NCBI GenBank assembly: GCA_024515975.1
Contig: JAMSKV010000022.1
Span: 1-35,687 of the forward strand
Length of the DNA stretch: 35,687 nucleotides
From: Endosaccharibacter trunci
Lineage (GTDB): Bacteria; Pseudomonadota; Alphaproteobacteria; Acetobacterales; Acetobacteraceae
Direction: 5' to 3'
Numbering within the stretch: the first letter of the stretch is position 1; each line of letters starts with the position of its first letter. This document shows, piece by piece, positions 8,451 through 17,589 of the stretch. The notes under the pieces were generated by a model. It was not told where the DNA came from. It did not search any database and saw only the letters and a list, made by a program, of their open reading frames with translations. Made by a program: the position numbers and the translations under genes.

Positions 8451-11138
8451 ATGAACAACGATAGCTCCGGTCACGGGTCCGGCGTCGAGGTCGGCGCCGG
8501 CGAAATCCTGAATCTGGATCCGGGCTTCCCCGGTCAGATCCTGATCGACGCCAATGGCACGCTTCAGATCGCCAGCCCACTCACTGGACAACAGGTGGTG
8601 TTCGCGCCGCCAATCGGCAGCGGCGGCCTGCCACACGGGGGCGTGCTGAAAGGCACTCTGTCCGTACTGGCGCAAAGCGACCTCAGCAACAGCCAGTTCT
8701 CCGTCGGCGACGCCATCGACATTACCGATCTGGACGCCCTTCAGCAGCACGTAAAGACGCAGTACGACACGGCCACGGGCCGGTTGCAGATCATCGTCAA
8801 TGACCAACCGGCGCAAACCATCGCCATGCCCGCCGGGCTGACCGGCCAGAGCTGCTTCAGCGTGGCGACGGACGGGAAAGGGGGCACGACCATTGCCCTC
8901 GTCCCTGCCCCGACCTTCATCCCGGCCACCACCGTCGATGCGCCGGGCGCCTGGCACGAGGGCATGACGGGTCTCGGCGTCACCGTCGGCGTCATCTCGA
9001 ACGGTTTCAATTCGAATGGCGGTCTTTGGCAGTCGATCGCCAACAACCTGCTGCCAGCCACCGCCGGCACGAACTATGCTGCGTCATGGGACATGAAGAC
9101 GTCCTCGACGGACGAAGGCCGCGCGATGGCCGAAATCGTGCACGAGGTCGCACCGGGCGCCGGTATCCTGTTCGCCTCTCAATCCGCCGACGCCGTCAAG
9201 GGTGCGCCGCTACTGGACGGGGCGGTCAGCCAGTTCGACTCGGACATGACGGCCGCCATACAGCGATTGTTCGCGCAGGGCGCGACGGTGATCGTCGACG
9301 ACATCACCAATACGACCGAGCCGTTTTACGACACCGATACGCTGCTCTCCCGCACGATCGCCGATCTGGAAAAGAAGGGGGTCGTTTTCGTCACTTCGGC
9401 ATCGAACCGCGGCGACGTGTCGTTCGAGCGCCCGATCGCCGTCGAGCAGACCACGACACTGTCTTTAGACGAGACGCCCGTCTACGCTTATCGGTTCAGC
9501 GCGGGCGCGACCGAAGCCTCATTCCTGCAGCAGGTGACGATCGCCAACGGCTCGGATGGTGCGAAGCCCGTAACGTTCCAGTGGACGAACACCGGCCCGA
9601 CGCAGAACAATCTGCGTTTGCGGTTCTTCCTACGAAGCGGCGGATCGTTCGTCGATGCCGGGATCAGCAACAGCGGAACGGCGACCAATCAGGTCTACAA
9701 TCCCCAGGCCGGCACCTATTTCGTTGCTGTCGTGAGCGACACCCCCTCCCCGTCGGGCACGTTCAAGTTCATCCTGACCGACATGGATGACGCCATCGCC
9801 GGCACCGTCCCGTCCGGATCGGGCAGCATCACCGGCCACGCTCTCGACCCGGACGAAATCACGGTCGGCGCAATCAACGCCAGGAACACGCCGATCGGCG
9901 GCGGAACGCTGCAGAACGAACCATTCTCCTCGAGCGGCCCGGGCGCCCTGGCTCAGAACGGCGTCCTGATCCCGCAGGGCAAGCCCGATCTCAGCGCCCC
10001 GCAGCGGACCTATACGAGCGTCCTGGGCGTCGCCACGCAGGACAATCCGACCGGCATCAGCGATTTGAACAATTTCGGCGGCACATCCGCCGCAGCCCCC
10101 GTGGTAGCGGCAACCGCGGCGATGATGAAACAGGCCGATTCCAGCCTGGACGCCTCCGACATCCGCAACCTGATGAAGGATTCCTGCTGGGCGATGCCGG
10201 ACACCGCCACGGCGGGATCCGGGTTGCTGCGCGCCAATCTGGCCGTCTCCTATGCGCAAACCCGGGTGATCAGCCAGTTCTCCGGCGGCAGCACCGCCCT
10301 CTACGGCACGCAGGGGAACGACCGCATTGTCACCAGTCTCGGCAGCACCACCGTGGACGGGGCGGGCGGCGCGGACACGATCAGCGCCGGCGGCCAAAGC
10401 ACCTCCGTCATCGGCGGCACCGGGACGCTGCTGATCGACGTCAGCGCCGGCAACCTCCAGCTTTCGCAGGGCAGCGGCAGCGTCACGGTGCATGGCGGGG
10501 GCGCCGGCAGCCTGGTGCTGGGCGGCACCAACGGCCACAACCTGCTTCAGGGCGGGAACGGCGGTGGTGCCTTCTGGGGCGGCGGCAGCGGCGATACCAT
10601 CACCGGCGGCATGGGCGATCTGATCGGAAGCGCCACCCAGGGGAACGCGACCCTGGTCGGCAACAACGGCACCGTGCTTGTGGACAACAGCAACGACTGG
10701 AGCTTCACCGGCCAGAAAGGCACGGTCTTTACCGCGAACGCCGGCCATGCCGATGTGGTGGTCGGCACTGGCGACTTCACCGCGGTTGGGCGCGGTGGCA
10801 CCACCACCGTGTTCGGCGGCACCGGCAACTCGACCGTCTGGGCGCAAAACGCTGGCGTCACCGATGTAGCCGGGGTCGGGCACGGCACATTGGTGGTCGG
10901 CTCGGGCCATACCGATCTCTGGATCAACGCTGAAGCCGGCGCACAGAACATTCTCGCTCTGGCCGGATCGGGCGGCGGCTCGGTGGACGTACGCGGCTTC
11001 CGCTCCGGCACCGATACATTTTCCACCGCCGGCTACACGCCGAGCCAGATCCACACCCACGTTTCCGCTAACGCCACCGTCGTGACCCTGGCAGACAACA
11101 GCCAGATCACCTTCATCGGCGTGGGCAGCCTGGTCTGA
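8451..11138 (+). CDS. secreted subtilase/sedolisin-like protease with glycine-rich repeat C-terminus
   Basis: This protein of about 895 residues resembles a divergent S8/S53-type serine peptidase. The nucleophile block is FGGTSAAAPVVAAT, with Ser about residue 546. An oxyanion-type Asn sits in SASNRGD (N319). The block that carries the catalytic Asp in relatives reads GVTVGVISNGFN, with Asn (N184) where Asp is expected. The His region reads DEGRAMAEIVHEVAPGA, with Glu (E222) at the GHGT position, as in sedolisins. From about residue 600 glycine-rich repeats (GNDRIVTS, GGAGGADTISAGG) lead to a C-terminal block, VVTLADNSQITFIGVGSL, common to type I-secreted proteins of Acetobacteraceae. No N-terminal signal peptide is visible. 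The ATG at 8451 has GAGG 8 bases upstream; an in-frame ATG at 8391 lacks one. Secretion and activity are inferred. Confidence 0.75.
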   Translation: MNNDSSGHGSGVEVGAGEILNLDPGFPGQILIDANGTLQIASPLTGQQVVFAPPIGSGGLPHGGVLKGTLSVLAQSDLSNSQFSVGDAIDITDLDALQQHVKTQYDTATGRLQIIVNDQPAQTIAMPAGLTGQSCFSVATDGKGGTTIALVPAPTFIPATTVDAPGAWHEGMTGLGVTVGVISNGFNSNGGLWQSIANNLLPATAGTNYAASWDMKTSSTDEGRAMAEIVHEVAPGAGILFASQSADAVKGAPLLDGAVSQFDSDMTAAIQRLFAQGATVIVDDITNTTEPFYDTDTLLSRTIADLEKKGVVFVTSASNRGDVSFERPIAVEQTTTLSLDETPVYAYRFSAGATEASFLQQVTIANGSDGAKPVTFQWTNTGPTQNNLRLRFFLRSGGSFVDAGISNSGTATNQVYNPQAGTYFVAVVSDTPSPSGTFKFILTDMDDAIAGTVPSGSGSITGHALDPDEITVGAINARNTPIGGGTLQNEPFSSSGPGALAQNGVLIPQGKPDLSAPQRTYTSVLGVATQDNPTGISDLNNFGGTSAAAPVVAATAAMMKQADSSLDASDIRNLMKDSCWAMPDTATAGSGLLRANLAVSYAQTRVISQFSGGSTALYGTQGNDRIVTSLGSTTVDGAGGADTISAGGQSTSVIGGTGTLLIDVSAGNLQLSQGSGSVTVHGGGAGSLVLGGTNGHNLLQGGNGGGAFWGGGSGDTITGGMGDLIGSATQGNATLVGNNGTVLVDNSNDWSFTGQKGTVFTANAGHADVVVGTGDFTAVGRGGTTTVFGGTGNSTVWAQNAGVTDVAGVGHGTLVVGSGHTDLWINAEAGAQNILALAGSGGGSVDVRGFRSGTDTFSTAGYTPSQIHTHVSANATVVTLADNSQITFIGVGSLV

Positions 11139-11444
11139 TCCGCCTGTCCGTCGCGTCCGCGCCTGCCGGGCGCGACAGGCAAAGACCGGGCCTGCATGCG
11201 GACGGATCGTCCAGGCTGCCGGCACGGCGGCCTGGAGACGGGCCTCCTGCAAGTCGGCGGAAATCCGGACCGGTCCCGTTTCCTGGCGACGAGTGCTGCC
11301 TGAGGAACTCGGCTGACGAATGAAATGGCATTCACGCCGGGATTACCCGGATCGCGCCTTGCGGAAGCCGACCGATTCCTGCCACGCGACCCGATCCTGG
11401 GCCTCCAGCGGATCGGCTGCAGCGCTTTTCCGATGTTTCCGGCG
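11139..11444. other. 306-base convergent intergenic region
   Basis: This lies between the stops of the protease and kinase genes. A 7-base inverted repeat GCCTGTC/GACAGGC (11142-11148 with 11174-11180) begins right after the protease stop and may terminate it. I see no gene in the remainder. Confidence 0.4.
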
Positions 11445-14400
11445 TCAGCCGACGCTGAGGGTCGGCGCGGCCCCATGCAGGATCGGACGCAGATCCTGCC
11501 CGGCTTCCGCCACGACGCGGAGCAAGGCTTCGGACCCGTACGGCTTCGCCAGCAGGCGCGCGCCGGGCACCGTCGCGACGGCGCTCGGATCGCCCGTGGC
11601 GAACACGATCCGGGCATCCGGGCGCACCGTGCGCATCGCCTCGGCCAGCTTCAGTCCGGATGCCCCCGGCAGATTGTTGTCCGTCACCAGAATATCGACT
11701 GGCGAGGCATGCAGCGCATTCAGGGCCTGCTCCGCGCTGCCGGCTTCGATCACCACGTAGCCGGCGTCCGACAGCATCTCGACCGTGTTGACGCGGATCA
11801 GATCGTCGTCCTCGACCAGCAGTACCGTGATCGCATTGGCCGCCACCGGGCCGATCGGCGCCGGTACGGCAGCCGTCTCCGCCGCCAGGCCACGCTGCTT
11901 GCGGTTGGACAGGACGTGACGGAACTTCCGCGCCAACTGCTCGCGCGTATACGGCTTGCTCAGAAGCTCGACGCCGGCATCCAGCCGGCCGCCATGCACG
12001 ATTGAGTTTTCGGTGTAGCCGGAGGTGAAGAGCACGGCGAGATCGGGCAGACGCTCCCGCGCCTTGCGCGCCAGTTCCGGGCTCTTCAGCGTGCCCGGCA
12101 TCACCACATCGGTGAACAGCATGTCGATCGGCACGCCACTCTCGATCACCGCCAGTGCACTTCCGGCATCCACGGCTTTCAGGACGCTGTAGCCCAAATC
12201 GCTTAGCATCTCGACCACGGTATCGCGGACGCCCTCGTCGTCCTCCACCACCAGGACGGTTTCGGTGCCGCCGGCGATCGGCCCCGTCTGCACCGAGACC
12301 TCGACATCCTCGCTCTGTATCGCGCGCGGCAGATACAGGCGGATCGTGGTGCCCAGCCCGGGTTCGGAATAGATCTTCACGTGGCCGCCGGACTGCTTCA
12401 CGAAGCCGTAGACCATCGACAGGCCGAGGCCGGACCCCTTGCCTTCCGGCTTGGTGGAGAAGAACGGCTCGAACACCCTGGCCATGATCTCCGGCGACAT
12501 GCCTGATCCGGTATCCGTCACCGCCAGCATCACGTATTGGCCGGCGCTGACCTCGCTATGCGCACTGGCATAGGCATCGTCCAGGGCCGCGTTGGCCAGC
12601 TCGATGGTGAGCTTGCCCTGCCCGTTCATCGCATCGCGCGCGTTGATCGCGAGGTTCAGCAACGCGTTCTCGATCTGGGTCGGGTCGATGAACGTGTTCC
12701 ATAGACCGCCGGAGAAGATCGTCTCGATCTCGATTCCGCCGCCGATCGCGCGGCGCAGCATGTCGTCCATGCCCTGCACGAAGCGGGTCACGTTCACCAC
12801 CTTCGGCTCCAGCGCCTGCCGTCGTCCGAACGCGAGCAACTGGCTGGCCAGCTTCGAGCCGCGCGAGACGCCGGCCATGGCGTTGCCGACACGCCGCTCC
12901 GCACGCTCGTTGCCGGCGATGTCCTTGGTCAGAAGCTGCAGATTGCCGCCGATCACCTGCAGCAGGTTGTTGAAGTCATGCGCGATGCCGCCCGTCAGCT
13001 TGCCGACGGTTTCCAGCTTCTGTGCCTGCGCCAGACGCGCTTCCGCCTCGCGTCGCTCCGCGATCTCCTCGATCACCCGCGCTTCGAGCGTCTCGTTCAG
13101 CTGACGGAGCTGCTCCTCCGCGCGCTGGCGGTGCCGCACCTGGCGCGCGAGGTCCTCGGCATGCGCGCGCAAAGCCGCCTCCGCATTGCGCCGGTGGGTG
13201 ATGTCGGCATGCACGCCCACCCATTCGGCGATCTCGCCATCCTCGCGCAGGATCGGCAGGCCGCGCACCGCGAAGATGCGCCATTCGCCGTCATGCCGGC
13301 GGACGCGCTGCTCGTCGATGAAGGGCGCCTTCGCCGCCACGGCGGCATTCCAGGCCTGGATGCTCGGACCGACATCGTCGGGAAACAACGCGTTGGACCA
13401 GCCGAAGCCCTGATATTCGTCCTGCGTCTGTCCGGTGAGCGCGCCCCAGCCCGGCTGCTCGCCCACCATCCGCCCGTCCGCGCTGTTGGTCCACAGCACG
13501 CCGTCGATAGCGCGCATGGCGGTACGGAAACGGGCGTTGCTCGCGGCCAGATCGGCCTCGCGCCGCGACCGATCGTCGATATCGATGCCCAGCACGTAGA
13601 CGCCGGGGATGCTTCCATCCGGCTCGATGCGCGGGACATAGCGCAATTCGGCCCTGCGCTCCGTGCCGCTTCTGTGCGGCAACATCTCCTCGGCGATCAC
13701 CGCCTCTCCGGCCAGGGCGCGGTCCAACGCCTCGACGCGGCGCGCATAGACCTGTTCGCCGATGATCTCGCGCGCGGAGCGCCCGACCAGGGCGTCGGCC
13801 GGGATGCCGAACCACTGCTCGTAACCGGCATTCACCAGACGATAGACGTGGTTGCGGTCGATATAGGACACCAGCATCGGTGCGGCGTCGGTGATTCGCC
13901 GCAGCTCCTGTTCGCTGGCCGCCAGGCTCCGCTCCGCCGCAACGCGCGCGCTGTTGTCGACCATGGTGCAGAGCACCCCGCCGGGCCGGCCGTCGCGATC
14001 GAACACGGGGGTGTAGAACAGGTCGAAGAACCGCGTCTCCGTCCCTTCCGCGCCCGGGAGCTCGATTGGCTGATCGCGGAAGGCAAGCGCCTCGCCCCGC
14101 AGGACCGTAGACACCACCGGCTCCGCCCAGCCCCACAGTTCCGAGGACGTTTCCCCTGCGGGCGACCCCAACGCGGAAGGATGCCGGTCCCCGACGGCGG
14201 CGCGGTACGCGTCATTGTAGAAGAGGATCTGCTCCGGCCCCCAGAGCAACATCTTCGGCACGGGCGAATTGACGACGCTGGAGATCATCGCGCGCAACTC
14301 GGCCGACCACCCGGCGGACGGGCCCAGCGCCGTGCGGCTCCAGTCCCGCTCCCGGATCAGCGCGCCGCAATCGCCGCCGCCGACGGGCCAATCGGCAAAT

Positions 14401-14549
14401 ACGGAGTCCTGGGCGCGGTCGCGCAGCGCGGACAGCGCCGCCTGGAGCAGAGTATCGGCATCGGCATAGGCGCCGGACGCGAGCGACGCATCGACGAAGC
14501 CTTGCAGTTCGGCGGTTAATCTGACGTCCCGGCCGGCGAGCGTGATCAT
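11445..14549 (-). CDS. hybrid histidine kinase with N-terminal ParD-like segment, PAS domains and two receivers
   Basis: This is a 1034-residue cytoplasmic sensor kinase with no membrane segment. In order it has a ParD/CopG-like segment (residues 1-45), PAS-type domains at about 75-205, 215-330 and 335-455, a coiled coil (455-520), a HisKA domain with H524 in GGIAHDFNNLL, and an ATPase domain with N636 (NLAINARDA), G1 (DTGSGM, 679) and G2 (GKGSGLGLSM, 703-712). Two receivers follow, with phospho-acceptors D814 (FTDVVMPG) and D957 (VTDNNLPG). The kinase would autophosphorylate on H524 and pass phosphate to its receivers; an outside output partner is expected but not adjacent. The PAS domains could sense light, redox or ligands, but I see no clear flavin motif (no NCRFLQ). 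The start ATG has only a weak ribosome binding site. The N-terminal antitoxin-like segment is unusual. Confidence 0.9.
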   Translation of the reverse strand: MITLAGRDVRLTAELQGFVDASLASGAYADADTLLQAALSALRDRAQDSVFADWPVGGGDCGALIRERDWSRTALGPSAGWSAELRAMISSVVNSPVPKMLLWGPEQILFYNDAYRAAVGDRHPSALGSPAGETSSELWGWAEPVVSTVLRGEALAFRDQPIELPGAEGTETRFFDLFYTPVFDRDGRPGGVLCTMVDNSARVAAERSLAASEQELRRITDAAPMLVSYIDRNHVYRLVNAGYEQWFGIPADALVGRSAREIIGEQVYARRVEALDRALAGEAVIAEEMLPHRSGTERRAELRYVPRIEPDGSIPGVYVLGIDIDDRSRREADLAASNARFRTAMRAIDGVLWTNSADGRMVGEQPGWGALTGQTQDEYQGFGWSNALFPDDVGPSIQAWNAAVAAKAPFIDEQRVRRHDGEWRIFAVRGLPILREDGEIAEWVGVHADITHRRNAEAALRAHAEDLARQVRHRQRAEEQLRQLNETLEARVIEEIAERREAEARLAQAQKLETVGKLTGGIAHDFNNLLQVIGGNLQLLTKDIAGNERAERRVGNAMAGVSRGSKLASQLLAFGRRQALEPKVVNVTRFVQGMDDMLRRAIGGGIEIETIFSGGLWNTFIDPTQIENALLNLAINARDAMNGQGKLTIELANAALDDAYASAHSEVSAGQYVMLAVTDTGSGMSPEIMARVFEPFFSTKPEGKGSGLGLSMVYGFVKQSGGHVKIYSEPGLGTTIRLYLPRAIQSEDVEVSVQTGPIAGGTETVLVVEDDEGVRDTVVEMLSDLGYSVLKAVDAGSALAVIESGVPIDMLFTDVVMPGTLKSPELARKARERLPDLAVLFTSGYTENSIVHGGRLDAGVELLSKPYTREQLARKFRHVLSNRKQRGLAAETAAVPAPIGPVAANAITVLLVEDDDLIRVNTVEMLSDAGYVVIEAGSAEQALNALHASPVDILVTDNNLPGASGLKLAEAMRTVRPDARIVFATGDPSAVATVPGARLLAKPYGSEALLRVVAEAGQDLRPILHGAAPTLSVG

Positions 14550-14779
14550 GATGCTAGATCACGGATTCGGTAAAGCGTGTCAAACGAAACCCGAGCACGG
14601 CCGGACAAGCAGAGTCCGACCGCCACACCTCTTCGGCGTGGCTCTGCAAGCCGCTCCTTGCGCCCTGTTGCCGCGGGGGACGACAGGCTCGATGGGCCCT
14701 CCTCCCCTGCCCGCCTTGCGCCCGCATGCGGCATCGGCCGATAGCGAATGGCAGACGACGCAAGCCGCACGCGCCCTGA

Positions 14780-15361
14780 TCACAACCCGATCCTGGCCTT
14801 TATCTGCGTTTTGGATGCTTCGAGCATCGCACTGGCTTTGTCGTCATCGTCGAGGGCTCGCGCCAGGGCCATCGCGCCCACCATTTCGCTGAGAACCGAG
14901 GATGCCAGCGAGGCCGGTTCCGGTGCCGCGATCGCGGTGAAAGCCTGCTCCAGGGCCGTCCGGAAGGCGTCGATCCCGACCGCGAAGCGTTGCCGCGCTC
15001 CTGGCGGCATGCGCGGAACGTCCCCGGTCAAACTCGGCAACGGACAACCCTTGTTGACGGCCCGTCGCGCTTCGTCGGACAGGTAGTCGTCGATCAAGCG
15101 TCGCAGCCCGTCTCTCGGGTCATCGGTATCGAGACGATTGCTGACCAGGGCTGCGGAGTCCGCGAACATGCGATCCACCGCATGTGCCACGAGATCGTCC
15201 CGGCTGGGAAAATGCGCATAGAAGCCGCCATGGGTCAGGCCGGCCTGCTTCATGAGCGCCGCCACGCCGATCCCTGCATGGCCGTGCTCACGTATCATTC
15301 CTGCCGCTTCCTCAAGGATGCGGGCCCGGGACCGCGCCTTGCGCTGAGTATGACCGCTCAC
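14780..15361 (-). CDS. TetR-family transcriptional repressor
   Basis: This is a regulator of 193 residues from a GTG start at 15361. The DNA-binding helix-turn-helix lies at about residues 13-58, with GIGVAALMKQAGLTHGGFYAHFPSRDDLV as the typical TetR recognition segment. The rest is a helical ligand-binding domain resembling the AcrR/LmrA-type group. I prefer the GTG because AGGAAG lies just upstream and the length is usual. The frame stays open to an ATG at 15430, but that start lies inside a palindrome and lacks a ribosome binding site. The gene is divergent from the SDR operon, with two palindromes between them, so it very likely represses that operon and itself. The inducer is unknown; an electrophile, quinone or aldehyde would fit the SDR. 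Confidence 0.88.
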   Translation of the reverse strand: MSGHTQRKARSRARILEEAAGMIREHGHAGIGVAALMKQAGLTHGGFYAHFPSRDDLVAHAVDRMFADSAALVSNRLDTDDPRDGLRRLIDDYLSDEARRAVNKGCPLPSLTGDVPRMPPGARQRFAVGIDAFRTALEQAFTAIAAPEPASLASSVLSEMVGAMALARALDDDDKASAMLEASKTQIKARIGL

Positions 15362-15415
15362 TGCTTCCTGTCCTGATCGTGGCACGGCGTCCAGGCCGCT
15401 CCGTCGCACTGGACG

Positions 15416-15451
15416 TATGATACCCATCATAATATATGACGATCATCATAT
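15416..15451. promoter_or_regulatory. two tandem palindromes, probable TetR operators
   Basis: Palindrome 1 is TATGAT-ACCC-ATCATA (15416-15431). Palindrome 2 is ATATGA-6 bases-TCATAT (15434-15451). Their centres are about 19 bases apart, nearly two helical turns. The stretch is much more AT-rich than its surroundings and would include the promoters of both divergent genes. Size and placement are typical of TetR operators. Confidence 0.65.
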
Positions 15452-15501
15452 TTTTGGCAGGCCCTAACCGGGTCGCGACCTACTGAGTGAGGAGTTCTGT
15501 G

Positions 15502-16308
15502 ATGTCGTCATCGAAAGGCACCGCCCTGATTACCGGCGCGTCCACCGGAATCGGCGCCGTTTATGCGGATCGGCTGGCCGGACGTGGACATGACCTGATT
15601 CTTGTCGCCCGCGACGTGGCCCGGCTGGAGGCGCTGGCAGCGCGTCTGCGTGGCAGCTCGGGTGTCCGTGTCGAGGTGCTTCCCGCCGACCTTGCCGACC
15701 GTGCTCAGTTGGCGCGCGTCGTCGATCGTGTCGCCACCGACACGACGCTCGAGCTGTTGGTAAACAACGCCGGCATCTCCCTCGAGGGCACGCTGATCGA
15801 CACGCCGGAGGCCGCGATCGAGCGTCTGATCGACGTCAACGTCCGTGCGCCGACGCTGCTGGCGGGAGCCGCCGTGCGCGCCTTCGCGGCACGCGGCCGT
15901 GGCGGAATCATCAACCTGTCATCGGTCCTCGCACTGGCGCCGGAGATGTTCGACGGCACCTACAGCGGCACCAAGGCGTTCGTGCTCAATCTCAGCCAGG
16001 GACTTGCCAGGGAGGTGGGCGACAAGGGCGTGCGGATTCAGGCCGTGCTGCCCGGCGCCGTCCGCACCGAGATCTGGGCTCGTTCTGGAAAAGATGTCGA
16101 TGCCTTCCCTCAGGATTGGGTGATGGATGCCGGCGATCTGGTCGATGCCGCGCTCCTGGGCTTCGATCGCGGCGAGACCGTGACCATCCCGCCGCTGGCA
16201 GACGAAGCGCAATGGGATGCGCTGCAGGCTGCGCGGGCCGCCATGGGCCCCCACCTGTCCCGACGCGAGGTGGCGCCGCGTTACCGCCGGGCTGCCGCCA
16301 CCAGCTGA
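15502..16308 (+). CDS. short-chain dehydrogenase/reductase (SDR)
   Basis: This is a 268-residue classical SDR oxidoreductase that would use NAD(P)H to reduce or oxidise a carbonyl or alcohol in the cytoplasm. The cofactor loop TGASTGIG is at residues 11-18, NNAG near 91, the catalytic Ser in INLSSVLAL, and the catalytic Tyr/Lys in YSGTKAF (Y154, K158). The C-terminal PGAVRTEIW block is also typical. The ATG at 15502 has GAGGAG seven bases upstream. It is the first gene of the operon controlled by the divergent TetR. The substrate cannot be read from the sequence. Confidence 0.92.
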   Translation: MSSSKGTALITGASTGIGAVYADRLAGRGHDLILVARDVARLEALAARLRGSSGVRVEVLPADLADRAQLARVVDRVATDTTLELLVNNAGISLEGTLIDTPEAAIERLIDVNVRAPTLLAGAAVRAFAARGRGGIINLSSVLALAPEMFDGTYSGTKAFVLNLSQGLAREVGDKGVRIQAVLPGAVRTEIWARSGKDVDAFPQDWVMDAGDLVDAALLGFDRGETVTIPPLADEAQWDALQAARAAMGPHLSRREVAPRYRRAAATS

Positions 16309-16319
16309 GGGCGACGCCG

Positions 16320-16886
16320 GTGAGCGACTCTCTGCCAGCCCGGTTTCCCCGCGTCCCTCTGGCCTCTGCGGTCAGCGCGCAGGACCGGGCGGAGGCGGTG
16401 GATTTCATCAACCGCGTCAACTGGCCGTTCGAGACGTGGGAGGTCGACGCGATGGTGGAAGCCTTCCTGCCCGACGGGGTCGCTTATCATTTCCACGGCG
16501 TCATCCGTGGGCGCGAGGCGATGCGCCGCTTCTTCGATCGGGACGATCCCGATCTCGTCCCCGGCGTCGGCCGGCACGCCACCAACCCGATCGTCGACCG
16601 CGACGGCGATGGTGTGTCGGTGCGCTATCACAATCTCCTGGTGCGCTACGCGATGCCGGAGCACGCGGGGGAGCTTGCCGCCGGCGGCGTGCGCGAGAGC
16701 GACGGCGATCTTCCCGGCCTGTGGATCTATTCGCCGATGCTCGACCGCCTGCGCCGCACACCCGATGGCTGGCGTATCGCCGAGCGCCATGTCGGCGGCT
16801 CGATGACCAACCCGCATCTCGAAAGAGGATCGCGGGATCGGGAGGCGATGACATCGTTCCTACCGCACCCGGGCTCCGAGCGATGA
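16320..16886 (+). CDS. NTF2-like (SnoaL-type) protein
   Basis: The protein has 188 residues from a GTG at 16320, 12 bases after the SDR stop, with GAGGG upstream overlapping the end of the SDR gene. The family pattern is visible in DRAEAVDFINRVNWPFETWE, then FLPDGVAYHFHGVIRGREAMRRFF, and RRTPDGWRIAERHVGGSM near the end, which form the cone-shaped alpha-beta fold of SnoaL/NTF2-like proteins. Members are small isomerases, cyclases, dehydratases or ligand binders. Its stop overlaps the next start (ATGA), so the genes are translationally coupled. Activity is unknown, but pairing with an SDR suggests a role in modifying the same small molecule. Confidence 0.78.
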   Translation: MSDSLPARFPRVPLASAVSAQDRAEAVDFINRVNWPFETWEVDAMVEAFLPDGVAYHFHGVIRGREAMRRFFDRDDPDLVPGVGRHATNPIVDRDGDGVSVRYHNLLVRYAMPEHAGELAAGGVRESDGDLPGLWIYSPMLDRLRRTPDGWRIAERHVGGSMTNPHLERGSRDREAMTSFLPHPGSER

Positions 16887-17578
16887 GCGGCGTCGATCCG
16901 GATGCGCTGGCCCGCGTGCATCACGCGTTCATCCGCCCCATGCTCGACACCGGCCGGATGCCGACACGGGAGAGAGCCGCGGACGAGCTGAACATGTCGC
17001 TCGGGGAGCTGGACGACGCGCTGGCCGCGCTGGCCGGGATCCACGGCGTCGTGCTCGATCCGCATGATGGCGAGCCTTGGGTGATGCACCCCTTCTCGGC
17101 CACGCCCACCGCCACCTGGGTGGAGCACGGCGATCGCGGCTGGTGGGCGCCCTGCCCGTGGTGCGCCTTCGGCATCGCCGGACTGAAGCAGGGCAAGGCG
17201 ACGATCCACGCGCGGCTGGGCGGCGAGCACGAGCCGGTGGTCGTCCACGTCCAGGACGGCCGCGTGCTCGAGACCGATCTCGTCGTGCATTTCGCCGTGC
17301 CGCCGCGCGACGCCTGGAACAACGTCCATCGCTTCTGCGCCAGCGTCCTGCTGTTCCGCGATCGCGACGCGGTTGCCGCCTGGTGCGCGCGCCACGGCGT
17401 GGCCGAGGGCGGTACCCTCTCGGTGCGGCAGGCCTGGGAGCTGGGCCGGGACTGGTACGCCCGTCATGCCGACCCGGATTGGCGCAAATGGAGCGCCGTC
17501 CAGGCGGCGACCATCTTCGAGCGGACCGGCCTGAGCGGCCCGTTCTGGCACATTCCCCCCGCCGACGACCCTTTCTGA
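16883..17578 (+). CDS. alkylmercury lyase (MerB)-like protein, missing the catalytic Asp
   Basis: This 231-residue protein resembles the organomercurial lyase family. An N-terminal winged-helix-like part (residues 1-60) precedes the family blocks HPFSATPT (69-76), WWAPCPWCAFGIAGL (87-101) and RDAWNNVHRFCASVLLFRD (142-160). MerB cleaves carbon-mercury bonds with two Cys and one Asp. Here the CALD motif of MerB reads C94-A-F-G97, so the Asp is replaced by Gly; the second Cys may be C152, and C91 is extra. A true organomercury lyase is therefore doubtful. No merA, merR or merT is nearby. The start overlaps the NTF2-like stop by four bases. Many MerB-like proteins without mercury context exist, with unknown role. 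Confidence 0.75.
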   Translation: MSGVDPDALARVHHAFIRPMLDTGRMPTRERAADELNMSLGELDDALAALAGIHGVVLDPHDGEPWVMHPFSATPTATWVEHGDRGWWAPCPWCAFGIAGLKQGKATIHARLGGEHEPVVVHVQDGRVLETDLVVHFAVPPRDAWNNVHRFCASVLLFRDRDAVAAWCARHGVAEGGTLSVRQAWELGRDWYARHADPDWRKWSAVQAATIFERTGLSGPFWHIPPADDPF

Positions 17579-17589
17579 GAGCGGACGAG

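Noticed and set aside
15362-15430. Longer TetR start at ATG 15430
   Set aside because: It begins inside a palindrome, lacks a ribosome binding site and would add a non-conserved tail. The GTG at 15361 has AGGAAG upstream.
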